A DNA stretch of 64,000 nt from Phlebotomus papatasi (GCF_024763615.1 NC_077223.1:24428001-24492000); one strand, 5' to 3'. Shown: positions 1-10,705, counted from the stretch's first letter. The notes: generated by a model from the letters alone, not told the origin. Numbers and translations are program-made.

Positions 1-1620
1 TTGAGATTTTCCATTGATTGAACGTTTTGCTATTTGGAATTGTTGAATTAGCGCGATATGCTTTCAAACTTTCACAAAATAGGAATTCTATTGGGTGCTG
101 AGATGGTAGTAAATAACCAATGAGGAATTTTTATTGAAGGCCAAAATACCAAAAACACAATAAGCACATTACTTCCAATATACATGCTTCGGCGTTTCAT
201 TTGGTGGGTGCTGAAGAGAGTGCAAAGATGTGAACAATGGGGGCTTAGGGTGGTACAAAAGGGGGTGGGGGGGGGTGATAGGGGATGAGAATAAGGGTTC
301 AAGTAGAATAAAAATTCCTTCGCTGTACGACAATAAAACTTAACTCCCGTTGAATGCAGCTCCTTTTCTCTGGGTTCGCTTCATTGAACGACAAAAGTGC
401 AGAAAGCTCCCCAGCATGAGTGGAATTTTCTCAACCACCATCGTAACATCGCAAGACTGCATCTATTGGCAAGTGACAAAAATACGATGGAGAATTATTT
501 ATTGGAAATTGCTTTTCCGATTCACACACTATTTCTCCCATTCAATTTACCACGCGGAATTTTATGGTTCTGTTTATCAGGAGAGAAAATTATTGACAAT
601 GAGGAATTTCTCGCGATATCTTATTGCTTTCAACAAAAGCTGAGGCTTACGTTGAAGTATCTTTGTAGATCTTACCTCAAACACATACAGAGTTAACCTT
701 ACTTTTATTTTTTTATGTTTATTCTTTTTAATTTCAATGAATTGAGCAAAAAAATGATGTATAGGCTGGAATGTTCATTGCATATTGCTGGAATAATTAT
801 CATAAATAATTATCATTTGAGGTTTTGCTTTATGTAAGCAGATGATTACTTGAAATATTAATTTAATTTAATTCCAAATTTCTTGTTACGGTTTTAATTA
901 ATTTATTCCTTTTCATATTTGATTGATTTACCAATTTACGATGTTTATTTTCGGCATTGACATTGTTTAATTCCCCACCATATTAACATAACTTTTCTCT
1001 GGAATTTGCTGAGGAACACATCAAAATTCTGCGAAGAAGGTAACCCCACAGGATTAATTTGCTGCTTTGTAGAGTTTTGTATCTCTTGCTTGGATGTTGA
1101 ATTTGCAAACAAAACGATTAAAAAGTTTATCATGTAAATTTCTCGGAGAATTAACTGGCCACAAGTGAATCAAAGTTTTTTTTTAGGTTGGCTTAGCGAA
1201 AAAACCGAAGAGTTTTTCATAGTCGTGCGGGGAATATTAAACTGTGGTGGGTGGCATGTTGAAAAATTTAAAGGAATTTACTCAAATGGCTTCTTCTCTA
1301 CCTTAGAGTTCTGGTTGTCGCTATGTTGTAGCTCTACCTCAAAAAGTGAGCAATTTGTAGACTTGTGAAAATATATAAAGTATTCATCAAATATAATGTT
1401 TTCACTTAAATGTACATAATATATGGTGCAGAATGTACCATTCTATGAATATTTAATATTGCATTAATTTTATGTATATGATCTCGGTATTTTAGAATAA
1501 TATTGTTTAAAAAGATGTGAGTTATAAATCATTTATTTATTTTCACTTTAAATCAGAACATTTCAGAATGTTCTGTTGAGTATATAATGACTTTTTACTG
1601 CACATTTTCTCCTAAACAAA
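1..1620. other. Non-repetitive AT-rich stretch, no gene seen
   Basis: No splice-bounded exon, RNA gene or terminal-repeat element was found. A G-rich run sits near 261-280. Open frames here (up to 99 codons) overlap each other in different frames and show no domain, so they look like chance. Probably intronic or intergenic. Confidence 0.5.
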
Positions 1621-1810
1621 TAGAGGAAAGGTTTAAGGCTTCGCGCACACTCTGGCTTCAAACATTGCACATTTTTCACATATTTCTTTAATGAATCTGA
1701 CCTATTTTTTGGAAATATATTGACATAATAGGTCAGATTCATTAAAGAAATATTTGAAAAATGAGTTTTTCGAAAGCAGAGTATATGTGAAGTTTGAGAG
1801 CCTTCCCCTA
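1621..1810. mobile_element. MITE, TA target, GGGGAAGG-type ends
   Basis: Imperfect foldback bounded by TA on both sides. The left end reads TAGAGGAAAGG and the right end is the complement of TAGGGGAAGG. The inner part is a strong palindrome around TTTAATGAATCTGACC (1687-1702) and its complement at 1730-1746. It has no coding capacity. Size and TA flanks fit a Tc1/mariner/pogo-type non-autonomous element. Confidence 0.65.
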
Positions 1811-1934
1811 TTTAGTTGGATTAATAATAAATTTCTTGAGTAAGCTCAATGTAAGATTTTTTTAATCAAATAAAAAGCGAATATTGAAAAGTGGAAGAAA
1901 ATCATGCTAGAAATTGATTATTTTGAGATCTTAT

Positions 1935-2150
1935 TAGGGGAAAGTGCCCATGCTTTCCACGGTCCCAAGCTTTACAATTACTAAATTTTTCTTATGTTTT
2001 TCAATAAAAGTGACTCAACTCTTCCGTATTTTAAAAACTAGACGAAAGTGACTTGTTTTTAAAATATATTGTGGAGTCGTATTTATTCAGAGGCAAAAAT
2101 TTATGCATTGTAAGGCTTGGGACCGTGCAAAACATAGGCACTTTCTCCTA
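1935..2150. mobile_element. MITE family L, full-length copy
   Basis: TA-flanked element of about 216 bp. The left arm TAGGGGAAAGTGCCCATG continues to CACGGTCCCAAGC, and the right arm is its inverted copy ending GGCACTTTCTCCTA. TIRs are roughly 45 bp with mismatches. A half-length relative lies at 62243-62358. Non-coding. Confidence 0.8.
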
Positions 2151-2152
2151 AG

Positions 2153-2330
2153 TAATTTTTATTTATCTCAAGACTAAAATAACTTTTTAATCTTGCCCAA
2201 AGCATTCAGTCCGGATATGGACCTTCTTCAGTTGTTAACTTTGTCCATATTCGAACCGGTCCTTATCCAGACCGAAAGCTCTAGGTGAGATTAAAAATAT
2301 GTTTTAGTCTTGAGGCGAATAAAAATCTTA
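2153..2330. mobile_element. Foldback element related to 53487-53717
   Basis: Arms CTCAAGACTAAAA (2167) and TTTTAGTCTTGAG (to 2314) are inverted, with flanking AATTTTTATT/AATAAAAATCTTA also inverted. The core carries TCCGGATATGGACCTTCTTC and CCAGACCGAAAGCTC, matching the core of the perfect foldback at 53.5 kb, so both belong to one family; this copy is older. It begins two bases after the preceding MITE. Confidence 0.7.
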
Positions 2331-2381
2331 CTGGTGAAAACCGAAATCTTCCACACTAATTCATCACATCAGTCTAATACC

Positions 2382-3430
2382 TAGGGTAAGGGTGCCAAAT
2401 TTCGACATAGTTGCATATAAGCAACGAAGTCCTAAGTTTGAAATGCAATATTTTTAATTCATATTGATATTTTTTGTTACTTCCTTTTCGGGAGGGTTGT
2501 GTGGAACCTTTAAGACTAGTTTATCAACTTTGTTTTCTTTAAATCACTTCCTAAAATATTGAAAAATTAATAAAAATATGGAAATAGCTTTGGGTAGTAT
2601 TCCGGTCATTTTGTGTGAAATACCGGTCACCTTTTTTCTGACCACTTTTTGTGACGCAACGGATAGAAAATTTCAAAACGTCAAACGGAATGAGTTTAAT
2701 ATTTAGTTTAATACGTTTATATGACCCACAAGGCCTGAGATCTTCCGTGTAATTTTTCCTGAAGACCTGAAGAATAGCATCTCAAATTTACGCGCAGATT
2801 CCCATAGCAATTTGCCCTTCCTGAACTCTTCCAAGGCCTTTTCCACATCATCTTGTTCATAGAAACGATGGTTTTTTCTCTGAACATTGTAGAACTCAGA
2901 TATTAAAAAGAAACATAAAATGAATAAGAAATTTAGGAAAGCAAAAGATGTTGCCGGAATAGGCAACATTACCTCACCGGAGAGATGCTCACAAAGTATA
3001 TACTTTTTTACGCGAAATACGGGATCCAGCTGTGAAATTTTACCCGAAATTTAAAGATTGATTCACTATTAACATAAACAGAAATAATATTTAATGAAAA
3101 CTATCAATTTTCATGAAAAACACCGAAGAAAACCTTCTGCACTTCACCAGAAATCACAAGACTGCTAGAAACCTAATCGATCTCTCACATTTTTTGTAAG
3201 ACTCTTTCCACACTGAGTTTCTACAACGGAATTTAAATTCAAATTATACCTAAAATTTAACGGTCTTTGTGTTAATACATCCTAAAATGAATAAATATTT
3301 AAAAGCAAAATGAATTCATTGACTATTCGAAGATTACATACATATTTTTAATTAATTTATTTGCGTGGCCGAAATTACACTCAAAGTGGCCGAAATTAGA
3401 AGCTAGCCGAAATTTGGCACACTTTCCCTA
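2382..3430. mobile_element. Pogo-like element family H, 1.05 kb
   Basis: TA-flanked element with ends TAGGGTAAGGGTGCCAAATT and the complement of TAGGGAAAGTGTGCCAAATT. Subterminal GGCCGAAATT repeats occur near the right end. It carries a decayed helix-turn-helix frame on the minus strand (2703-2969). Shorter relatives lie at 3725-4150 and 42953-43374. The TA target and psq-type domain fit a pogo/Tigger-derived element that lacks its catalytic region. Confidence 0.75.
2703..2969 (-). pseudogene. Pipsqueak-type HTH transposase remnant
   Basis: An 88-codon frame. Residues 35-79 follow the pattern of the pipsqueak/CENP-B N-terminal helix-turn-helix of pogo/Tigger transposases: RFYEQDDVEKALEEFRKGK, then a second helix with SARKF, then RSSGKI..KISG where the family has RSTL..R.SG. 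Residues 1-27 are hydrophobic and probably not part of the domain. There is no DDE catalytic domain in the element, so this is a fragment. The resemblance was judged by eye. Confidence 0.6.
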
Positions 3431-3724
3431 TTACTATAGATTAATACACATTCATTCTTAATTTTTTCTTATAAAAATGAGGTGGTTATAGACCTGTGAA
3501 TTTTTTTGTGATGTATATTTTGTATTCAGGACATTTGCATCAAAGAGCGAGTGCAACACTAAACCTACCAAGACCGGTCAAATTGATCTGTTTAAAACTT
3601 CTCAAATTAACACTGATACAATGTCGTTACCAAACTTTATGAATTTCTTAAAATATGCATTTAATATATTTTTCAGTGTTGAAATTTTAATTTTTTCCTC
3701 TTTTCCAAGAAAAAAATTGTTGAG

Positions 3725-4150
3725 TAGGGTAAGTGTACCAAATTTCGGACAGCTTGCAATTCCGGCCACTTTTCTGGTTCTCGAATTTCCATGAATTTTT
3801 AGTTTTTTCGTGCTTTATTAAAAGAGATTATACAATGCCAAAACAAAATAATAAAAAGTAGCTTCGACAAACAAGATGATGTGAAAAAGATATTGGAAGA
3901 ATTCCGGAACTGTGAGAATGAAGGTGTCCGAAATAGGCCACCAAAGCCATGTGGACATTTTTATTCATTTTAAAATGTATTAAGAATGATTTTAGAGATA
4001 ATAAAGACGATAAACTGTCTACAAGGTTCTAAGCAACACTCCTGAAGTAGAAGGAATAAAAAAATCAATTTCTATTAAAGATATTATATTTCAAACTTGA
4101 GACTTTGGCGCTTGCATGCAACTATGCCGAAATTTGACACACTTACCCTA
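3725..4150. mobile_element. Pogo-like element family H, short copy
   Basis: TA-flanked, 426 bp. The ends TAGGGTAAGTGTACCAAATT and the complement of TAGGGTAAGTGTGTCAAATT are nearly identical inverted repeats. Close relative of 42953-43374 and more distantly of 2382-3430. It contains a short psq-like reading frame at 3860-3973. Confidence 0.85.
3860..3973 (+). pseudogene. psq-type HTH relic inside family H element
   Basis: An open stretch of 37 codons before a stop encodes SFDKQDDVKKILEEFRNCEN, which aligns with FYEQDDVEKALEEFRKGK in the element at 2382-3430. There is no in-frame start and the second helix is lost, so it is a decayed transposase fragment, not a gene. Confidence 0.5.
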
Positions 4151-5235
4151 GTGCCGTAATTTATATTTTAATTCAATATAATGTTTTACAAAAGTGTTGT
4201 CACATCACAATTTTGACATATGCAAAATATTTTCTCAAACGTTTTGCTCTGTTTCGTTTACTCTCTGTTTTGCTCTTCTTCTTTGGTGCAAGTATGATAT
4301 TTACATACTTCATGCCTTAGTTCTTGAGGCTGGAAGCCTTATCTCGGCATGAGTCAGGTCACCAATAGACAAAAAAGCTAAAATACGAAATTGTTGTTTA
4401 ACACACTCGAAGCACAGTGCTTAAAGTGCTTTAAAACTTTTACACTTTAACGGTACATGAGGCTTACACAAAAGTATGGTACAAAAGTTTTTCCCTGTGA
4501 CTTGCTACCTACTCCCAAAAGCTCACCCTTCCACAGCTTTTTCGATGGCTGGGGACTGGGGTGTTCAGAACCATTCATGGTCTTCCCTGTGGCAACGTCA
4601 CTGTGCAGCCATTTGAAGTGAGGGTGGAACTTCATTTGTTGTGGGGAGGGAAAACGTAATTTATTGAGAGAGATATATAGTTGATGTACTTAGTGCCATT
4701 CACCATTGTTTCACCCCTAGTCTCGTAGAAATTGTGAAAGGGATATTGGGTATAGCACTGAGACATTTGCTGTATAAATTGAAGACGCTATACTGTGGCA
4801 TTATTCTATTTAAAACAATACAGATTGACTATCTTTAGAACTTAATAATAAAACCTCATCCTTCTTTTATTCTAACCATATATGGTACCAGCACCATATC
4901 TAGTCTTCAACTTCTCTTTTAATGGTCGGAGAAGTTTACCAGGGGTGAAGGAAATTTATTTTAATTCATTTTTTAATTATTTACAATAGAATTTTTCACT
5001 CTTGTGGTTTCCAAAGTTTACTGAAAAAACTAAATGTGACTGAATTTACATTCACTCGGAATAAACTTTATGAGGTAATTGTAGTTTTTTAACTTTAAAT
5101 TCCAGATCTTTGTCTTAATTATATTAATTATATTCAAAATATTGCAGAGAACATAACCTAAGGGTGTCTAGTCTTTTTTCGTATACTAACCTTTCAAAGA
5201 TTCCCCAAGAGCATCACAATTTCAATGGAGAAACT
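4151..5235. other. Non-repetitive stretch, no gene seen
   Basis: No terminal-repeat element or convincing exon. A somewhat more GC-rich patch at about 4490-4660 has a 62-codon minus-strand frame without recognisable features. Confidence 0.45.
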
Positions 5236-5425
5236 TCTTCCGTGTATAATGGTTAAGTGCTATAACACTTGCTCTTTGTTGCTTGTGTCCCAGGTTCAAC
5301 TCCTGTTTATGCCTCCAGAAATGACTTGTTATTAAAGATCTTAGAATCCAATAAACTTCACTCTATTTGAATTCCATTGGGATGAGACTGACAGCTCTAT
5401 CCCTGCATAAGACAAAATAATAAAT
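5236..5425 (+). mobile_element. tRNA-derived SINE
   Basis: The head resembles a tRNA gene with an A-box-like ATGGTTAAGTGC at about 5249-5260 and a near-consensus B box GGTTCAACTCC at about 5294-5304, correctly spaced for a pol III promoter. A tRNA-unrelated body follows and the 3' end is AAAATAATAAAT. It lacks a clean acceptor stem, so it is not a functional tRNA. Target-site duplications were not clear. Confidence 0.65.
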
Positions 5426-5533
5426 CACGTCCAGGAATCTAGTGAAACCTAGTTTATCAGTTCACTTATCCTGATCTAAAGTGCTTATTTCTACAACTGT
5501 TTGATTAACAGTAGATTTAATATTGCTAGGTAT

Positions 5534-5600
5534 TAAGATCGGAGGTAGCCAAAATCCCGAAAGCCAAAATCCCGAACGCCAAAATCTCGAAAGCCAAAAA
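5534..5600. repeat. 15-bp minisatellite end of the GCCAAAATCCCG family
   Basis: Four imperfect tandem units of CGAAAGCCAAAATCC follow TTAAGATCGGAGGTAGCC. The same unit forms both ends of the foldback at 9207-9482, and the leader matches that element's right end in inverse. This is a fragment, apparently cut by family A at 5607. Confidence 0.7.
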
Positions 5601-5606
5601 TGAACT

Positions 5607-6747
5607 TAGGGTGGAGTAATCATTTATCGCCATATTTAGGGAAAAGAGAAATTAATTTTATTAAAACTTTAGAACTCTTATTATAACATAACTATAACTC
5701 TAATTTGACACAAAATTACTTAGATATATTGGCTCTAGATTCGTGAAAACAAAAGTCCTATAATTTAACGTTGGACTACTTAAAAAACTGATTTTTATTA
5801 ACAATACAAAAATAGTCACTTCGTCGCCTCTTTTTACCACTTTTCGCCAGTTTTGTAACCACTTCTCGCCAACCACTCGAAAAAGTTCAAATTCAATTAT
5901 TTTAGGCAATGTTATGAAAAGAATACATTCAGCATTTCTTTTTCCGCTTTTTCCTCATGTTAACCTTATTATTATTCACTTTAAATGATTTTTCTTCACT
6001 TTTATTTGAGAAATCAAATTATAGGACCATTTCAGAAAGTAAACAATTCAGATTTAACAACAGCTAATCTACGAAGTGAAGTTAGCGTCGCCTATTGAGA
6101 AGTGATGGCGACAGGTAGTAAAATCAATTTTAGAATATTACCACTTTTCGCCATGCCTAATTTTTATATAAAAATAATATAAAATGAAATATTGATTAAC
6201 TAAATACAAATTTTATGTATTCCACAAATGTAATTAAATACTCAATAGACAAACTATTTATCCAGAAAGGTATATTTTCCTTGATGAAAATTTGATGACA
6301 CTTAGAAGGGGGAAGTGGGGCACCTTTGAAACTGGGGCACCTTTGAAATTGGGATTTTTCACCTATTTTTAAATAAAATTGAGCCTTATCGTGATTTAAT
6401 TTAGCTTCTTAATCTGTTTGTGCAGCTAAATTATATCACGATAAGGCTCAATTTTATTTAAAAATAGGTTAAAAATTCCAATTTCAAAGGTGCCCCAGTT
6501 TCAAAGGTGCCCCACTTCCCCCTACACTTGGTAAGAAATATTGGATTTGGTGCACTTTCTTAAATATTACTCAAAAAAAATCTCAAAATTGTAAATCCGA
6601 AATGAATACTTATTATTTTTCGGCTCTAGCAGTAGTAAAAATACAAATAACTTTGTGGCTCATTTATTTCACAAATCGCGAAAAATTTCGATTTCAATAT
6701 AAGTGGCGAAAAGTGGGGCACTGGCGAATAGTGGTGATTCCATCCTA
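5607..6747. mobile_element. MITE family A copy 1, with a nested family E element
   Basis: TA-flanked element whose left end GGGTGGAGTAATCATTTATC pairs with the right-end complement GGATGGAATCACCACTATTC. Other copies are at 13250-14103 and 54029-54953. The motif TGGCGARAAGTGG (either strand) recurs at the ends and internally near 5838-5880 and 6136-6153. A second element occupies 6303-6524; without it the length is about 920 bp. A minus-strand open frame at 5700-5909 is shared with copy 2 but broken in copy 3. Confidence 0.85.
6303..6524. mobile_element. MITE family E nested in family A
   Basis: Near-perfect foldback of about 220 bp: left arm GGGGGAAGTGGGGCACCTTT, right arm its inverse, with internal AATAAAATTGAGCCTTATCG and complement. 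The two other family A copies lack it and read straight through (GACACTTA...TTGG), which gives the exact empty site and a TA target. It is related to elements at 16180-16395 and 16652-16975. Confidence 0.9.
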
Positions 6748-8190
6748 GGTTTGATTTGAAAAGCGAATCCAGGTTCTCTGCAGCACCAAGGCAATGCTTT
6801 GTCCACTTTGATGGTTCCTTATTAAATGGTCCAATATTACGAATGAGACTTATACCGTCGAATAGGTTTTGGCAAAAGTATCAACTTTTATCCTCTAACC
6901 AACCCCAAAAATATGTACAGGAACAGCACTAGAGCATAAAACATAATGCATGAGAAATAGGATAAAATATTTTACTAATATCGTTTTTCTAAAAGTTTAT
7001 TTTACAAGGGGGACTGAACAAGCTTGCCTAGAACAAACTGTAGCCCTATCTCAGTATTTTCCTGTAATTTTCCAGATCATCTTCATATATCTTTGAATAT
7101 ACTTTGTAAAGCGTATACGGCCTATTCGATACATGTTAACCCAGTCGACTCATGTGTGCATTTTGGCAAAACTGATTAAAGCAAATAACTATAAATTAGT
7201 TTAGTCTCATTTTATGGCTCTTATCGTATTTTGTGTAATTCGGGTTCATTAGAAAGGAAGTCCAGTGGCATAGTCTTTCACAGAAGTTTTTCAGGAAATC
7301 CTTGTGGGAAAGTTTTGTGAGATATTCACCCCCTGTCCTGTGACTTTTCACACGAAAAGGGGTGAACGAAGAGTTACTCCTATGTGGTTCTCTTCTGTTC
7401 ATATAGCATAATTGAAAGATCCATTCTATATAATACACTGAAAGTCTAACTGGGAGAGTTGGGTGTTTTTGGCAACTTTTGGATGAGATATGGAGGTGAA
7501 AAGGTGGAATATTCACAGAGGAAGTGAAATCTACTGCACCTTCGAAACATACAATTTTCATTTGTGGGAGAAACTTTATTTAGCCGACCATTGATATGCC
7601 AATTTTGACTCAAGTAGAAATTTCAGATAAATTTACAAACTCTTAAATGCAATTATTGCTGGAAAATTGATCTTGCTACATATCTGTCTCTGTGATATGG
7701 GGAAAAGGATGAATAAAATTTTATTATTCATTTTTGACATGAAGGAAGATGGTCACATTGATTTCGTTGGTATTTGAAGTATACTGCATAAAATTTTCAT
7801 GTCAGGAAATTGGAAACCGTATACAAGGTCATAAAATTGTTCATGAAAAAATTACTGGAGAATCGCAACCTGAAAAGTTTGTCGTCCAGGACGATGGAAT
7901 GTTCTCATGAGAGATTTATTGGGTAGACACTTAAAAGAATGCCAGAGAAGATAAGAAAGTGTTCACTGAGAACTTTTCACATATCAAAATATAGGAATCT
8001 TTTTAAATATTGTTCACTAAAATATTTTCTCTCTTAAGATTTTGTTTTATGGTGTCACACACCGATAAATCCATTTACAGTTTGATAATTTTCTTCGATA
8101 GAACAATCATGTGGTGAATCAAGTGGAAATTTGAAACGGAAAAACTTTTTAGAGTTCTAAATTCTTTTTTTTTCTTCTTGTCTTTTGCAG
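6748..8190. other. Non-repetitive stretch upstream of the leader exon
   Basis: No transposon ends were found. It ends in a long polypyrimidine tract and TTTTGCAG at 8181-8190, consistent with being the 3' part of an intron. A 121-codon minus-strand frame at 7196-7561 has no recognisable domain. Confidence 0.5.
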
Positions 8191-8429
8191 TTACCCGACA
8201 GATCACACTTGATAGAACTTTTGTGAGTTTTTGAAGGTGAATTTGAGAAAGGATTCACCAAATTGGGTTTTGCTTTGTGCAGAGACTTAAGTGAATTTTC
8301 CGTGATTAACTTGTGGAGTGATTTTGTGGTGGCAAAAGAGTAAATTCGTCTGACGAAGTCACATCCTTCTGAGTAGTGGACACAAGGAAGAACAACTGCG
8401 AAGAAAATTTACCGAACAAGTATAATTAG
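8191..8429 (+). other. Probable untranslated leader exon
   Basis: It is preceded by a run of about 20 pyrimidines and TTTTGCAG and followed by TTAG|GTAAGT, a strong acceptor and a consensus donor 239 bp apart. All three frames contain early stops, and there is no ATG in the whole segment although several would be expected by chance at this length. Repeated GTGAATTT/GAGTGATTTTGTG phrases resemble insect 5' leaders. The gene it belongs to cannot be identified because no coding exon lies in the window. Confidence 0.55.
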
Positions 8430-8850
8430 GTAAGTACTCAAACTTGCTTTTACAATCTTTTCTTCACAATGGTCTCGAGGAAAAAGCATTCGAGAATTCT
8501 GTTGAGTACCATGACTGAAATGAAGCACGTGCTGTGTTTTCTTTTTACCCATTCGGTGACTTAAGAAGAAAATCTTCCAAAGGGGCTTGTAATTGTTAGT
8601 GAAGAAAAATTACCTTAGAAGATATTCAAATTTAGGACTAATTCACAAAAATTTACACCCGAGATATTCGCATTATTATTCTTTTAAAAAAATGTTTTTT
8701 TTTTATTATTATTGGTTTTATCATTTTTTTTATCAAACGGCCTAATCAAATTCATAAAAAAAATCAAAACAGTTCCTAAATTAATATGCAAGAATTGAAA
8801 TTTCATTTAAAAATCAATGTATGATTTCCTTATCGTTTCTTGCTTTCGAA
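8430..8850. other. Probable intron start, AT-rich
   Basis: Begins GTAAGT after the leader exon. It contains a T-rich tract at about 8696-8735 and no element ends. Confidence 0.4.
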
Positions 8851-9042
8851 ATCAGAGACTTCTATAATAAACTTATTTATTATAATATGATAAATTTTCA
8901 TGAGACTGCCTAGCCCTTTCACATCAAATGCCTTTGAATCATTCCTCTAACGAATTCTCAAGGTCAATTGGTGTAAAAGCTATTGGAAAGTCTATTTTTT
9001 TATCGGATTTAGATAAATAAATTCATTATAGAAGTCTCTGAT
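8851..9042. mobile_element. Short foldback element
   Basis: Inverted ends ATCAGAGACTTCTATAATAA and ATTATAGAAGTCTCTGAT lie about 190 bp apart, with AAACTTATTTAT/ATAAATAAATTC also paired. No clear target duplication. Non-coding; probably a MITE of an unassigned family. Confidence 0.6.
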
Positions 9043-9206
9043 AATGAAATCATAGATTAAAATTTGGAAACTTTGTTTTTACATTCTCATCTTTTGCATT
9101 TTGTTTTTATAAAACATCGTATTTCCCTTATGGATGAAATGTCCGTTTAGGCAATACACAAAACACTGGAGACATTTTCTATCTATATGTATGTTTTATA
9201 TGCTTA

Positions 9207-9482
9207 TAGGGGTCCCGGTCAAATTACCGAAAGCCAAAATCCCGAAAGCCAAAATCCCGAAAGCCAAAATCCCGAATTCTTAAAAGTGTCATAGCTACTC
9301 CCACGATTGCACCCGCGCCTGCTCGAGGCAAAGGGAAATCTTCTGTGTCTTGGGAAATTATTCTAAACATTTTCCTCCATATAATTTTATCCCTTTCACG
9401 ATTTTGAACATTCGGGATTTTGGCTTTCGGGATTTTGACTTTCGGGATTTTGGCTTTTGGGATTTTGGCTGCCACCGGCTTA
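9207..9482. mobile_element. Foldback with minisatellite-type inverted ends
   Basis: Both ends consist of tandem 15-bp units CGAAAGCCAAAATCC: about three units at 9230-9275 and four inverted units at 9411-9470, around a unique core. Outer parts CCCGGT and ACCGGCT pair weakly, and TA flanks both sides. A 106-codon minus-strand frame crosses the element only because the 15-bp unit has no stops; it is not a gene. Confidence 0.7.
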
Positions 9483-10540
9483 GACATGCCTAAAACGTAG
9501 CTTTGGAGAAATAGGGGACAACTAGGAGAGAAAATTAAGATCATATTTGGCTCTGGAGGTTGATGAGTAACGCTAAGATGTCGGTTAATGCATTAAGTAA
9601 TTACTTTTGATTTTATTTTATGTTGCGTATTCTCCAAATCCAATAACGTCATAACTGTATAGCTGCGAATGGATTATTAATTCATTCACTAATATAGGAC
9701 ATCGGGGATGTCTAAACACTTTTTCGTGTTTAGACTTTGATACATTTTTCCAAAAAGCCATAACCTGTTTTAGAATTTTATATGACCCATAGTATACCGA
9801 CAGGTATTTCTTTTAATAAAAAGATTCTATTGAGCTCTGAAAGTAAATGGTTTTTCTTGGAGAAGGGACTGTCGTTCTGTCCCAAAACATCTCCGATTCA
9901 GGGCACCGTGGAACAAAAAAGGAGATGTTGGGGATATGGTTAGGCACATGCATAAAGCAAAATCTTGTCAATCTTTATTAATTTTTAAAGAATGGATTAT
10001 AGAATTTAAGAAATAAAACCTAGGATATCCATTCTTTTAGTCAAGATACATCTTAAGGACGCCTACTACTGTGTAGTGGTAATCAATAATCAATGAAAAA
10101 ATTACCTTGTCCCAAACCTTCCCGGTCTTTCCTGATATAATTGAATTTCTGAAAAAATAGTTATTGGTTATGAACCAGTTCATTACCGGTTCAGAACCGA
10201 TTAGAACTGGTTGAGTTTCATTGGAAATTCCAAGGCCTTTCCAACGAGCCAAAGCATGACACTATTTGGTTGAAAAATACGCTCTCTAGAACCTTTTTAA
10301 CCTTTTCCCTTGAAAAGTTGTTATTAGGAAAGATTTAGCGAGATTTTTGTATAAGGATGCAATGTCTGCTTCGGTAATCCCTAAAACATATTCAAATCAC
10401 AAGAAACATGGTTTTGGTGGGGAAGGGAGGGCTGAGGGGAAAATGTGAGGCATGTTAATGGTCCCATACACTAAAAGAAAAGATTACAAGGATAATAGTT
10501 GGTTTGTTTTTTTTAGAACGATCATACTTGTAAAGTTACT
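9483..10540. other. Non-repetitive stretch with small hairpins
   Basis: No gene found. Small inverted repeats include GTCTAAACAC/GTGTTTAGAC at 9710-9735 and iterated ACCGGTT-like half sites at about 10157-10216. Their function is unknown. Confidence 0.4.
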
Positions 10541-10705
10541 CAAATATGTATTTCAGCCATACACGTAATCTGAAAATGTGTAATTGGTAAACTGTGTAAT
10601 CAACTGCGAATGATTACACAGTTGTGTACATTTTCTTACATATTTTGTGTGAAATTACACATCAGACAAAATATGTAGAAATTACACAAATGTGTAATTT
10701 GTGTA
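10541..10705. repeat. Iterated TGTGTAAT/ATTACACA hairpin block
   Basis: At least eight copies of TGTGTAAT or its complement occur. One pair makes a perfect 13-bp stem AACTGTGTAATCA at 10590-10602 with its complement at 10611-10623, and AATTACACAAATGTGTAATT lies near 10678. It may be an imperfect MITE or a clustered binding motif. Confidence 0.5.

Noticed and set aside
5238..5312. tRNA-like sequence
   Set aside because: Good B box but no paired acceptor stem and a retroposon-like 3' body; treated as a SINE.
7196..7561. 121-codon minus-strand frame
   Set aside because: No domain, and composition like the surrounding non-coding DNA.
9224..9544. 106-codon minus-strand frame with KIPKA / RDFGF repeats
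   Set aside because: The peptide repeat is the translation of a 15-bp minisatellite at the ends of a foldback element.
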